From CALLPQ01 sp964392325 (GTDB taxonomy: Bacteria > Pseudomonadota > Alphaproteobacteria > Caulobacterales > Parvularculaceae), in NCBI GenBank assembly GCA_964392325.1, contig CAYMPJ010000003.1, forward strand, positions 1 through 64,000: a DNA stretch of 64,000 nt, read 5' to 3'. Each line of letters starts with the position of its first letter. Within the stretch, counting starts at the first letter, position 1. Shown piece by piece: positions 1 through 7,883 of this stretch. A program made the translations under genes and the position numbers. A model generated the notes under the pieces. The model had not been told where the DNA came from. It made no database searches and saw only the letters and a program-made list of their open reading frames with translations.

Positions 1-55
1 GAACTACGGACCTCTTCCATGTCAAGGAAGCGCTCTACCACTGAGCTATACGCCC
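1..55 (-). tRNA. tRNA-Val(GAC), 3' part cut by the window edge
   Basis: Read on the minus strand, this begins with acceptor strand GGGCGTA, followed by a D-arm (GCTC, loop, GAGC) and a five-base-pair anticodon stem CTTCC/GGAAG. The seven-base loop TTGACAT gives anticodon GAC, which reads valine codons. The sequence continues into the variable loop and the start of the T-arm, then runs off position 1, so the 3' acceptor strand is not visible. The identity rests on the anticodon; the arms fit a normal elongator tRNA. Confidence 0.93.
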
Positions 56-145
56 TTCAAAGCTTTGCCTGAGCACAAGCTTTTCGAAGAATGAACGTTA
101 TAGTGCGAAATTAAATCCACGCAATAGATTTTGCGATGCTTTATC

Positions 146-1651
146 TTAACCCGAAAAAACGGCTGGTTTTCGCGAGGTCCAAGGCTGGGCTGCCTCAAGC
201 TCATATCCAAGTTCCAGCAAGGTTTTTTCGTTTCCTGCTCTCGCATTGAACATGACCCCGACAGGCAACCCCTCTTTCGACATGGCCATGGGAAGGGACA
301 TTGAGGGAGTGCCAGCAACATTTGCGGGGGCGGTAAACTGGGCATAATTCTTTAATCGCTCCATCGCCTCATCATAAGGTATGGTAGACCCGAGATAGCC
401 GATTTCAACCGGGGGGCGGGTAAGCACTGGGGACAAGACTAGGTCAAGGCCATTAAACATTTCGCTCCAGGTCCCCGAGAACCGCAAAAGGGAGAGAATT
501 GCAGTTCGAAGCTTTTCCTGATTGGCTAAAAAATGTTGTTGTAAGCCAAGCGTAAAAGGCTCGAACACACTATCATCAGCGCGCCTTCTGTTCACGGCTT
601 CCCACCTTGCAACATAACTGTTAGCAGCCGCAGCCCAGTAGAGAAGAAAATCATCACCAAATGCGGCGTCAAAATTTGGATCGATCTCTCTTGTTTCATG
701 ACCAAGCTCGTCGCACAGACGGCTGGTATTAGAAATAGCAGCCGTGACATCTTCATGAAGCTCACTGCCCAGCGGGGATTTGGCAATGATACCAATTTTC
801 AACCGCCTGCCTGAAGCCTCGCTCACCAGCCTGGTGGGTGCTAACCCACTCTCATCCTCAGGAGCCTCCATTGCTGCCATAAACGCGGCTGTGTCGCGCA
901 TGGTCCGCGAGACCACACCATGCGCCGAAATACGGATAGGGGTTTTGCTCTCATCTCTGGCGGGGCGAAACCGGCCGCGAGAAGGTTTAAGCCCAACCAG
1001 CCCGCAGCACGCTGCTGGAATTCGTATTGACCCGCCGCCATCAGTCGCATGGGCAAATGGCGTTGCGCCCGCCGCAACCAGTGCCGCAGCGCCGCCCGAT
1101 GACCCACCGCTTGAGTGGTTAAGGCTCCAGGGGTTGCGCGTAATACCTGAACTCACCGGCTCCGTTGTTGCCGTCAATCCATATTCCGGCGTTGTTGTCT
1201 TGCCCAAGCTGATCAGGCCCGCCGCTTGAAAATCATCAATAAAAGGAAACTGCGATTTTGCGATATGACCTTGCGTCGAGCGCGAGCCATGTCGGGTTGG
1301 CAGGCCGGTAACATCAAACAAATCTTTTATAAAAGTTGGAACACCTGCCAAAGCACCTTCATCAGTAGAAAGATTATTTGCCTGCTCTCGCGCCGCTTCA
1401 AATGTCTCGGTTACAATCGCATTGATTTTTGGATTAACTTTCTGTGTACGGGTAATTGCTGCGTCGATAGCTTCAAGCGCCGTGATGTCGCGATTCCTGA
1501 TCGCTGTGGCGGTGGCAACCCCGTCCATCTGGTCAATCGAGATTGGTGCTTTGATTTGCGGCGCAGTATCGCGCGAGCATGCACCGCTTAATGTGATCAA
1601 ACTTGTCGAAATCGCACTTTGTATCAAGAAATCCCTACGTGATGACGCCAT
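146..1651 (-). CDS. Amidase-signature hydrolase with Tat-like signal
   Basis: Member of the amidase signature family, which hydrolyses amide bonds with a Lys-cisSer-Ser triad. The pieces are visible: FIKD (Lys near residue 109), the glycine/serine-rich stretch SSGGSSGGAAA, and GGGSIRIPA holding the nucleophilic serine. The N-terminus reads SSRRDFLIQ followed by a hydrophobic stretch ending in SGAC, so export by the Tat pathway, perhaps as a lipoprotein, is likely. An ATG 15 bases upstream lies in the AGGAGG ribosome-binding site itself, so I use the ATG at 1651, seven bases after it. The C-terminal half (NVAGTPSMSLP, GLPVGVMF) resembles the branch with 6-aminohexanoate cyclic dimer hydrolase (NylA), but substrate cannot be read from sequence. 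The gene stands alone beside tRNA-Val. Confidence 0.88.
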   Translation of the reverse strand: MASSRRDFLIQSAISTSLITLSGACSRDTAPQIKAPISIDQMDGVATATAIRNRDITALEAIDAAITRTQKVNPKINAIVTETFEAAREQANNLSTDEGALAGVPTFIKDLFDVTGLPTRHGSRSTQGHIAKSQFPFIDDFQAAGLISLGKTTTPEYGLTATTEPVSSGITRNPWSLNHSSGGSSGGAAALVAAGATPFAHATDGGGSIRIPAACCGLVGLKPSRGRFRPARDESKTPIRISAHGVVSRTMRDTAAFMAAMEAPEDESGLAPTRLVSEASGRRLKIGIIAKSPLGSELHEDVTAAISNTSRLCDELGHETREIDPNFDAAFGDDFLLYWAAAANSYVARWEAVNRRRADDSVFEPFTLGLQQHFLANQEKLRTAILSLLRFSGTWSEMFNGLDLVLSPVLTRPPVEIGYLGSTIPYDEAMERLKNYAQFTAPANVAGTPSMSLPMAMSKEGLPVGVMFNARAGNEKTLLELGYELEAAQPWTSRKPAVFSG

Positions 1652-1879
1652 AACGCACCTCCTCATTTGTTTTTTTCATGGTAGTGAAAATTAAAAACTG
1701 AGCAAGCGTGCAATGCACTAACGATATTGACAAAAATGGAGCGCTGATGATGACCTTAAAGAGCCACAATAAGTAGCCATGCTCAGCCATCCATTAAAAA
1801 TGCGCTCAATACATGCGGGAGTCCTCTTCCGCATAGATATCAATTGCACGTATATTGATCAAGAAATGGAATGAGTATC

Positions 1880-2239
1880 TTAAGCTGCCAAAACCCGGTC
1901 AATCTCATTAACAAGATCTTTCAGGTGGAAGGGCTTGGATAAAACCGTAGCGTCTTCCATGGTTTTTTCCTGGGCATTCAAGGCAACGGCGGCAAAACCG
2001 GTAATGAACATAATTTTCATTTCCGGGTCTATCTCGGCGGCGCGTCTTGCAAGCTCTATCCCATCCATGACCGGCATAACAATATCGGTCAGCAAAAGGT
2101 CAAACTCGCGTAGCTGAAGTTCTGTTAACGCTTCATCGCCTTGCGCTGCATCAACAACATCATGGCCAGCACGTTCGAGTGCCTTTTTCAAAAAGCTGCG
2201 CATTGAATCATCGTCTTCAGCCAATAAGATCGACACCAT
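1880..2239 (-). CDS. cpdR: CpdR, single-domain response regulator
   Basis: This 119-residue protein is a lone receiver domain with no output domain. It has the acidic pocket (AEDDDS, residues 7-12), phospho-acceptor Asp52 in LLTDIVMPVMDG, Thr80 in FITGFAAVAL and Lys102 in LSKPFHLKDL. The FITGFAAVAL and SKPFHL segments are what I recognise as diagnostic of CpdR. In Caulobacter and Rhizobiales, unphosphorylated CpdR primes the ClpXP protease and so promotes destruction of CtrA; CckA-ChpT phosphorylation switches this off. Its neighbour is an N-formylglutamate amidohydrolase-like gene, a pairing I recall from other alphaproteobacteria. Its presence fits the CtrA boxes found at the candidate origin in this window. 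Role is by family knowledge; nothing here shows its regulation. Confidence 0.92.
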   Translation of the reverse strand: MVSILLAEDDDSMRSFLKKALERAGHDVVDAAQGDEALTELQLREFDLLLTDIVMPVMDGIELARRAAEIDPEMKIMFITGFAAVALNAQEKTMEDATVLSKPFHLKDLVNEIDRVLAA

Positions 2240-2828
2240 TTTACCAAACCCTTCACTATATGCCCTTCAATGGGGCGAACTCATATTTTATGAGCTTAAC
2301 AGCAATTTTCACGCCGCAACAGTTATTCCAACAAACAACAAAGTCAAACGCCTCGTTAACAACGAAATGACCTTGTTTTCCTCCCCTATTTTACGCCCAA
2401 TGTCATGTCTTTTTACAATCAATTTGCCGGTTTTCCAAAGATCGGGGAATTCAACAATAATCCATTTCAAGCCTCGGCATGGAAATAACAATACAGGATT
2501 ATGTATTGAAACACTCTTACCAAACATACCGAATAATCATCTAGGCGGGGTATATATGCAAAATAAATTTAAGTGTGTTATGCAAGAAAAACAATGCCTT
2601 ATAACAAATTACCAAGTCAGTCCGGATAGATTTTTAATTGCGCCTTCCATAGCTGCCTCAACAAGTTTATCTTCTCAACTGAACGTTGAAATCTATGCCA
2701 TGAGTAAAATTATTTACGGCTCAGTAATAACGTTCAATAGTATAGTCATGATTGTGTCGTAGATTTTTGCTCTTTTTTGGCAATATGCGGATGCTGGACG
2801 ATACCGATATAAGAAAAGGGTGCACAAG
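2240..2828. other. Divergent intergenic region between cpdR and the hutG-like gene
   Basis: About 590 bases, AT-rich, must hold the promoters of two divergent genes. I see isolated TTAAC half-sites (near 2297 and 2355) but no full TTAA-N7-TTAA box, no hairpin with a T-run and no convincing gene. A plus-strand open frame (2367-2762) has no good ribosome-binding site and low-complexity composition. Confidence 0.5.
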
Positions 2829-3749
2829 ATGGGACGCAATTTAGGGGATGTGAGGTCGGGTGATGTTCCATTTGAAAACACGCCGATTGAAATTATTCGC
2901 CCAAAAAAGCTGGCGACCCCGGTTATCTTTGCCTCACCCCATTCCGGACGGCGCTATCCTGAATATTTTCTTGAACAATCCCGCCTAGACCCACAAAAAT
3001 TGAGACTATCTGAAGATAGTTATGTCGATCTGTTGTTCGATAATGCCCCCCATTTTGGTGCGCCTCTTTTGAAGGCGCTTTTTCCCCGTGCTTATATTGA
3101 TGTAAACCGCTCTGACAGAGAAGTTGATCCGACCATGTTTCAAGGACGCGTGGTGCAGGCAAGTGGCCTTGATATGCGCTCCAGCCGGGTTATTGCGGGG
3201 TTAGGGGTTATCCCCAAAATTGTCGCAGATGGCCAATATATATATGGCAAAAAATTATCGCCTAACATTCTGGGGGACCGGTTAAAAGCTTGTTATGAGC
3301 CCTATCATCGCGCCCTCAAGCAGTTAATTAAAGAGGCTAAAGATGAATTTGGCGTGGCGGTTGTTATTGATTGCCATTCAATGCCCTCGGCTGGAGGGGC
3401 ACCGCTTCGTCACGGGGAACCGATAATCGATTTCGTACTGGGGGACAGATTTGGAACCTCATGTGCGCCCTGTCTGCCCGGATTGATAGAGGGCGTTCTG
3501 CGTAAATCGAATGCCCATATTATCCGCAATTCACCCTATGCAGGAGGCTATGTGGCAAATATCTATGGCCGCCCGATGGAAGGGGTTCATGTTTTACAAA
3601 TCGAGATTAATCGCCGCCTCTATCTTGATGAAACCCGTATCACGCGCACCGAGGGGTTTGATATATTGCGCGCCCAGCTCGATGACCTGATCAAAGAACT
3701 CATCACCATCGACCCTGCCGCGCTTCGCCCGGCACAGGCCGCTGAATAA
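2829..3749 (+). CDS. N-formylglutamate amidohydrolase family protein
   Basis: A 306-residue member of the family that includes HutG, metal-dependent hydrolases releasing formate from N-formyl-L-glutamate. Visible family segments are SPHSGRRYPEYF near the N-terminus, LSEDSYVDLLF, AYIDVNRSDREVDP, VVIDCHSMPS (metal-binding Asp and His) and LQIEINRRLY near the C-terminus. The ATG at 2829 sits eight bases after AAGGG; a GTG at 2820 overlaps that site and is less likely. No other histidine-degradation gene is in the window, so a role in histidine breakdown is not supported by context. The neighbour cpdR is divergent. It could be a paralogue acting on another N-acylated amino acid or peptidoglycan-derived substrate. 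Confidence 0.85.
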   Translation: MGRNLGDVRSGDVPFENTPIEIIRPKKLATPVIFASPHSGRRYPEYFLEQSRLDPQKLRLSEDSYVDLLFDNAPHFGAPLLKALFPRAYIDVNRSDREVDPTMFQGRVVQASGLDMRSSRVIAGLGVIPKIVADGQYIYGKKLSPNILGDRLKACYEPYHRALKQLIKEAKDEFGVAVVIDCHSMPSAGGAPLRHGEPIIDFVLGDRFGTSCAPCLPGLIEGVLRKSNAHIIRNSPYAGGYVANIYGRPMEGVHVLQIEINRRLYLDETRITRTEGFDILRAQLDDLIKELITIDPAALRPAQAAE

Positions 3750-3845
3750 ACATTCAGTCCAGATTGTTTTGCCTAGCCTATATGTCCATGGCCCCAAACT
3801 ATAATTTTGGCCTATGGCTCTGACCTTCGGAACAAGACAATTTGC

Positions 3846-3878
3846 CAAAAAAAAGACCGCAAGCAAAAGCTGCGGTCT
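3846..3878 (-). terminator. Rho-independent terminator of the candidate sRNA
   Basis: Perfect 8-bp stem AGACCGCA/TGCGGTCT (3854-3861 and 3871-3878), extended by an inner GC/GC pair around AAAA, followed on the minus strand by eight T (3853-3846). The plus-strand side has no T-run, so it serves the minus strand, where there is no protein gene to terminate. Confidence 0.82.
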
Positions 3879-3929
3879 AAAGTCTTAGGGAGGAAACGCC
3901 CAAAAAGGGCTGCGACAACAATGTGCCGC
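3846..3929 (-). ncRNA. Candidate trans-acting sRNA with anti-Shine-Dalgarno CCTCCC (EcpR1-like architecture)
   Basis: Read on the minus strand, about 84 nt form three hairpins. First, GCGGCA/TGTCGC around CATTGT. Second, GCCC/GGGC around TTTTT. Third, the terminator AGACCGCA/TGCGGTCT followed by eight T. Between hairpins two and three lies an unpaired stretch containing TTTCCTCCC, complementary to a Shine-Dalgarno sequence. A -35/-10 pair with 17-bp spacing sits just upstream. No open frame occupies it. Three stem-loops with a free CCUCCC match what I remember of alphaproteobacterial anti-RBS sRNAs such as EcpR1, which targets dnaA and gcrA in Sinorhizobium. Homology is inference; promoter, motif and terminator are seen directly. 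It runs convergent to the hutG-like gene, ending about 97 bases from its stop. Confidence 0.66.
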
Positions 3930-3935
3930 ATAATT

Positions 3936-3964
3936 TATATAGAAATTTAGAATAAGCATTGCAA
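3936..3964 (-). promoter_or_regulatory. Sigma-70-like promoter of the candidate sRNA
   Basis: On the minus strand, TTGCAA (3964-3959) and TATATA (3941-3936) are separated by 17 bp, giving a start near 3929. Upstream lies an inverted repeat GTTGCG...CGCAAC (about 3978-4005) that could bind a regulator. Confidence 0.55.
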
Positions 3965-4342
3965 GTCTTTTTTTTGCGTTGCGGCATAATTACTGCGTCG
4001 CAACATTAAAATTGGAATAATCATTTGCTAGTGCCTTATTCACTGGTATAATATGTGATTATAATTTAATTTATGATATAATACGCCAATATATGATGAT
4101 CTATTGCTCGAGACTTTCGGTGATTGTAGCAATATCGCTCAATTTTCATGTTTAATTTATAGGGTGAGAGTTTGATTTTATAATATTAACTTATAAACCC
4201 CAGACAATTCATTATGGATCGACACAGAGCCTCAATATATCAGGCCCAATTCCACCCAAACCGTCACTATGACTTGCCAAACCCTAAACATATGCCCAAA
4301 TGAAAGCCTCTCACTTAATCTTTTTAGCTCGGGTGAATTCGA
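3965..4342. other. AT-rich gap upstream of the glycosyltransferase gene
   Basis: About 380 bases of strongly AT-rich sequence with no gene. It contains the inverted repeat GTTGCG/CGCAAC near 3978-4005 and must carry the promoter of the glycosyltransferase; I cannot single out one convincing -35/-10 pair. Confidence 0.4.
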
Positions 4343-5548
4343 ATGGTTGAAAATGTTTCTCAAGGTCCGTCACCGAAGACACCTGAAACCAAAGTCAAAA
4401 AGAAAAAAGGGGCATTGCGCCGACTTGGTTCTGGCGCAATCGCATTAACCCGCGCCCGTCAGCGCTTTCCCATGCCAAATGGGGACCTTTCTGGTCTGCG
4501 TATCGTTGTCGCTACAGATGCATGGAAACCCCAGGTTAATGGTGTGGTCAGATCGCTTGAAACACTTGGCGACATTCTTAGCGGGTTTGGTAATCAGGTG
4601 CTCTATATTACCCCCAATGATTTTAAATCGGTGCCAATGCCCTCATATCCGGAAATCCGCCTGTCTTTGCTGCCCAATCGCAAAGTCGCCAAAATGATCA
4701 ATGAGTTTAAGCCCGACGCTATTCATATAGCAACCGAAGGGCCTTTAGGGCGTGCAACCCGGCGCTTTTGCAAGCGCCGCCGTTATCCGTTCACAACCAG
4801 CTTTCATACCCGCTTTCCCGAATATGCCAATGAGCGTTGGGCAGTGCCAACGAGCTGGGGTTATGGGATATTGAAGGACTTTCATAAAAGCGGAGAAGCC
4901 ATGATGGTTGCGACCGAAGGAATGCGCGAAGAAATGAGTGCGCGTGGCTTTTCCAATCTCAAGCTCTGGGCCCGGGGGGTGGATCTTGAAATATTCAAGC
5001 CCGGATCTCGCACTCTCTTCGACCATCATGAGCGCCCTGTCTTTTTATATGTGGGCCGTATTGCGGTCGAGAAAAGTATTGAGGATTTTTTAGAGCTCGA
5101 TTTACCCGGCACCAAGGTGGTTGTGGGCGATGGCCCGCAGCGGGCGGAACTGGAAGCCAAATACCCGGACGCGAAATTTGTTGGTCCAAAATTCGGGGAA
5201 GAGCTTGCATCCTATTACAAGGCGGCGGATGTTTTTGTCTTTCCCTCTCGCACGGATACATTTGGATTAGTCAATATTGAAGCGTTGGCATGCGGGGTTC
5301 CGGTTGCGGCCTATCCTGTACGCGGTCCGCTCGATATTTTGGGAAATGCCCCTGATGGCTGTGGTTCCATGAATGAAGATTTAAAATCAGCCTGCCTAAC
5401 GGCGCTCGAGAATAAAGACTCGCAGGCTTGCTATACCCATGCCCAGAATTTTTCCTGGGAAGCAGCAGCCCGGCAATTTGTCTCCAATCTGGAGGTGGCC
5501 GGCTTTGACGAGGAATTCTGGTTGCGTTCAGCAAAAATGATTGATTGA
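4343..5548 (+). CDS. GT4-family glycosyltransferase
   Basis: A 401-residue GT-B glycosyltransferase. Residues 1-45 are basic (KVKKKKGALRR), possibly a membrane-association segment. The N-terminal Rossmann domain has VVATDAWKPQVNGVVRSLE (GT4 acceptor-site glycine loop, about 54-72). The C-terminal nucleotide-sugar domain has FLYVGRIAVEKS, VVGDGPQRAEL and the E-x7-E region VFPSRTDTFGLVNIEALACGVPVAA. These features match the GT4 branch with lipid glucosyl/mannosyl-transferases and SqdX, so glycolipid synthesis on the inner membrane is plausible, though donor and acceptor are not determinable. No partner gene for a polysaccharide is adjacent. The ATG at 4343 follows GGTGA by about seven bases. 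Confidence 0.85.
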   Translation: MVENVSQGPSPKTPETKVKKKKGALRRLGSGAIALTRARQRFPMPNGDLSGLRIVVATDAWKPQVNGVVRSLETLGDILSGFGNQVLYITPNDFKSVPMPSYPEIRLSLLPNRKVAKMINEFKPDAIHIATEGPLGRATRRFCKRRRYPFTTSFHTRFPEYANERWAVPTSWGYGILKDFHKSGEAMMVATEGMREEMSARGFSNLKLWARGVDLEIFKPGSRTLFDHHERPVFLYVGRIAVEKSIEDFLELDLPGTKVVVGDGPQRAELEAKYPDAKFVGPKFGEELASYYKAADVFVFPSRTDTFGLVNIEALACGVPVAAYPVRGPLDILGNAPDGCGSMNEDLKSACLTALENKDSQACYTHAQNFSWEAAARQFVSNLEVAGFDEEFWLRSAKMID

Positions 5549-5912
5549 TTGATTGGCCCCCCTTACTAGTTACCGCTCCTTACCACTTGCTGGCCCTTAA
5601 CGCTCGGGGGCCCACAAATAATCCCAATCTGATACATACAAAGACCATGTTTTGGGCTCAAAACAAGAATTAACCCCACCCTACTCGCCCTTAGAGAGAC
5701 AAAACCGGCAAAATCACAAATCCCGTCCACGGCGAGGCTGGTAAAAAAACACTATGTAAAACACGCATTTATCCCGTAAAACGTGTAACTAACCGGATTT
5801 TTTTTCGCCAAATTCGCCCTATCAGAAAAAACGGCACGGGCTTTGCGTAACTCCATTGATTATTACAGCGGCACATATCGCGTGCCGCGTGTGTCATTCA
5901 AAGGAGTATCAG
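5549..5912. promoter_or_regulatory. Upstream region of XRE regulator with two direct repeats GTAAAAC
   Basis: In this 364-base gap the heptamer GTAAAAC occurs at 5756-5762 and 5776-5782, exactly 20 bp apart on the same DNA face, inside an imperfect inverted arrangement ACACG/CGTGT. It lies about 130 bases before the XRE start and could be an autoregulatory operator. No gene or strong terminator for the glycosyltransferase is seen here. Confidence 0.4.
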
Positions 5913-6311
5913 ATGGCTCATCCAATTGATCATCACGTCGGACAGAGACTGCGTCAACGTCGCCGTCTGCTCGGGTTAACCCAACAAAAGCTCGCTGAAG
6001 CGGTAAATATCCGTTTTCAGCAAATCCAAAAATATGAAAGCGGTGCAAATCGTATCTCCGCGTCAAGGCTTTGGTCCCTCTCGCGAGCCCTTGATATTCC
6101 GGTTGCGTATTTTTTCGATGGATTAAATGGCCGCGACCCTGCCGCGCCTGAACAATTAAATGGTCATGCCAATCATGGTGCACATGAGAACGGTACAGAT
6201 GTTTTCAATCAAAAAGAGACCATCGACCTTGTACGCGCTTATTACAATATGAAAGATGAGCCGCGTCGCAAATTACTCGACCTTGCAAAAGCCATGTCAG
6301 GGGCTGCGTAA
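5913..6311 (+). CDS. XRE/Cro-like helix-turn-helix regulator
   Basis: A 132-residue protein with an N-terminal HTH of the Cro/CI type: VGQRLRQRRRLLGLTQQKLAEAVNI followed by recognition helix FQQIQKYESGANRIS (about residues 10-55), then PVAYFFDGL and a C-terminal tail ending in RRKLLDLAKAM. This layout is common in alphaproteobacterial regulators of the SinR-like family. The ATG at 5913 lies seven bases after AAGGAG; the frame upstream has no site. A second paralogue (56291-56740) in this window shares the HPIDxHVG entry and the QQIQKYExGANRIxASRL helix. A strong terminator follows, so it is monocistronic. Targets unknown. Confidence 0.88.
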   Translation: MAHPIDHHVGQRLRQRRRLLGLTQQKLAEAVNIRFQQIQKYESGANRISASRLWSLSRALDIPVAYFFDGLNGRDPAAPEQLNGHANHGAHENGTDVFNQKETIDLVRAYYNMKDEPRRKLLDLAKAMSGAA

Positions 6312-6361
6312 GGCGCTCCTGATCCAAAGTTTCCTGCTTAAATATTAGCAGGTGGGCAACC

Positions 6362-6401
6362 AAGACCTTCGACATGTAAGGGTGTCGGAGGTCTTTTTTT
6401 T
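6362..6401 (+). terminator. Rho-independent terminator after XRE regulator
   Basis: A 13-bp stem with one mismatch, AAGACCTTCGACA against TGTCGGAGGTCTT, loop of about eight bases, followed by a run of eight T on the plus strand. Confidence 0.88.
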
Positions 6402-6564
6402 GCGTTTTTGAGCGCTGATCGCCTTTAACGCTTACGTTAAAAAATTTTGAGATTTGCCTAAAGCTATCGGGTGCGATATGTTGCTAACTCCCCCATAGTG
6501 CTGCGTATATTACGAGACCGTTTTTCTTTTTTACAGATGTGCAATTTACAAATAATTCGTCTTT

Positions 6565-7425
6565 ATGGCGGTCAATTATAAGGCACCAACTATGGCGGAC
6601 GATAATCAAGAGTTTTCAAACTATGTCGCCCTCGCCAACAGGCTTGCCGATGAGGCCAGCAAAGAAACTTTGCCCCGATTTAGAAATAAAACAGAAGTGT
6701 TTAACAAGGCCGGTCTATGGTTCGATCCGGTTACGAATGCTGACCGCGAGTCTGAACGCGCCATTAGACGCATGATCCAGATGGTATATCCTCGCCATGC
6801 TATTCATGGTGAAGAATTTGGAGAAGAATTGGGAAAGAACCCTGATGGAGAGGAAGGCAACTCACCATGGCGATGGGTTATAGACCCGATTGACGGGACC
6901 CGGGCATTTGTATGCGGTGTGCCAAGCTGGATGACTTTGATCGCACTAGAGCACGAAGAAAAACCCGTACTTGGTCTGCTCGATCAGCCCTTTACCGGTG
7001 AGCGCTGGGTTGGCACGCGCGATGAGACAAAATATTATCACCGTGATGACGTTAAAACCTGTAAAACAAGCACCATCACACAACTCGATAAGGCGCGCAT
7101 AACCACAACTGACCCAAGGCGCGTGCAGGGATATTTTGATGCGAGCGAAGCTGATGCCTTTCGTGAACTCAGCAAAGCAACAAGGTTGGCCAGATTTAGC
7201 ATGGATGCATATGGCTATGCGCTTTTGGCTCACGGCGAGCTCGAAATAGTTCTTGAATCAGGGCTTTCCCATCATGATTATGCCGCCCTTGAACCCGTGG
7301 TGTTGGGGGCTGGCGGGGTTTTTACCAATTGGTCTGGCGATCCCGTTGGGACAGATGACCGCGGGGAAGTTTTAGCTTGCGCAAATCATGAGCTTCACCA
7401 GAAAGCACTTGTTTTTCTTCACTAG
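6565..7425 (+). CDS. hisN: Histidinol-phosphatase, inositol-monophosphatase-like (HisN)
   Basis: Mg-dependent phosphatase of the IMPase fold. Metal-site motifs are visible: GEEFG (about residues 91-95), WVIDPIDGTRAF (about 112-123) and LSHHDYAALEPVVLGAGG near the C-terminus. The sequence DPIDGTRAFVCGVPSW with a downstream MDAYGYALLAHG is what I associate with the HisN type, which removes phosphate from histidinol phosphate in histidine synthesis. The next gene is hisI, another histidine enzyme, which supports this. The frame opens with ATG at 6565 lacking a clear site; the ATG at 6592 has AAGG eight bases upstream and may be the true start. A general inositol-phosphate phosphatase is the alternative. 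Confidence 0.82.
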   Translation: MAVNYKAPTMADDNQEFSNYVALANRLADEASKETLPRFRNKTEVFNKAGLWFDPVTNADRESERAIRRMIQMVYPRHAIHGEEFGEELGKNPDGEEGNSPWRWVIDPIDGTRAFVCGVPSWMTLIALEHEEKPVLGLLDQPFTGERWVGTRDETKYYHRDDVKTCKTSTITQLDKARITTTDPRRVQGYFDASEADAFRELSKATRLARFSMDAYGYALLAHGELEIVLESGLSHHDYAALEPVVLGAGGVFTNWSGDPVGTDDRGEVLACANHELHQKALVFLH

Positions 7426-7490
7426 AAGATTACCAGTTCTATTGGGCGCACATTTTTTTAGATAACTCACAAATAAAGGATCCGGCCGTC

Positions 7491-7883
7491 ATGACGCAAA
7501 CCATGCCCCTTGATGAGACCGAAACGCTCACCCCGAAATGGGGCGAGGACGGATTAATTAGTGCTATTGCCGTTGACCATGAGAGCGGCAAATTTCTAAT
7601 GCTTGCCCATATGAACGCGAAAGCCTTAGAGGCAACTCTTAGCAGCGGGGAGGCCGTTTACTGGTCGCGATCCCGGCAAAAATTATGGCGCAAAGGCGAA
7701 ACATCGGGAAACACACAAAAACTGGTAGAAGCCTATATCGATTGCGATCAGGACGCTTTATTATTGCGCGTTATCCAAACGGGAGCTGCATGTCACACTG
7801 GCCGCCCATCTTGCTTTTACAGACGGATAGACCTTACCGCGAGCAATCAAACACCGCGCTTACTTTTTGACAAGGCCCGATGA
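7491..7883 (+). CDS. hisI: Phosphoribosyl-AMP cyclohydrolase
   Basis: HisI opens the purine ring of phosphoribosyl-AMP, the third step of histidine synthesis. The 130-residue protein has only the cyclohydrolase domain. The HisE pyrophosphatase is not fused, as is usual in alphaproteobacteria. Diagnostic segments are EAVYWSRSRQKLWRKGETSGN (Mg and substrate loop), DCDQDALLLRV, and ACHTGRPSCFYR with the zinc-binding cysteines. It begins nine or ten bases after AAAGGA and its TGA overlaps the ATG of the downstream MATE gene (ATGA), so the two are translationally coupled. No other his genes are nearby apart from hisN upstream. Confidence 0.95.
   Translation: MTQTMPLDETETLTPKWGEDGLISAIAVDHESGKFLMLAHMNAKALEATLSSGEAVYWSRSRQKLWRKGETSGNTQKLVEAYIDCDQDALLLRVIQTGAACHTGRPSCFYRRIDLTASNQTPRLLFDKAR

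Noticed and set aside
2367..2762. Plus-strand open frame of 131 codons between cpdR and the hutG-like gene
   Set aside because: No ribosome-binding site, no recognisable family and composition like non-coding AT-rich DNA; it fills a divergent promoter region.
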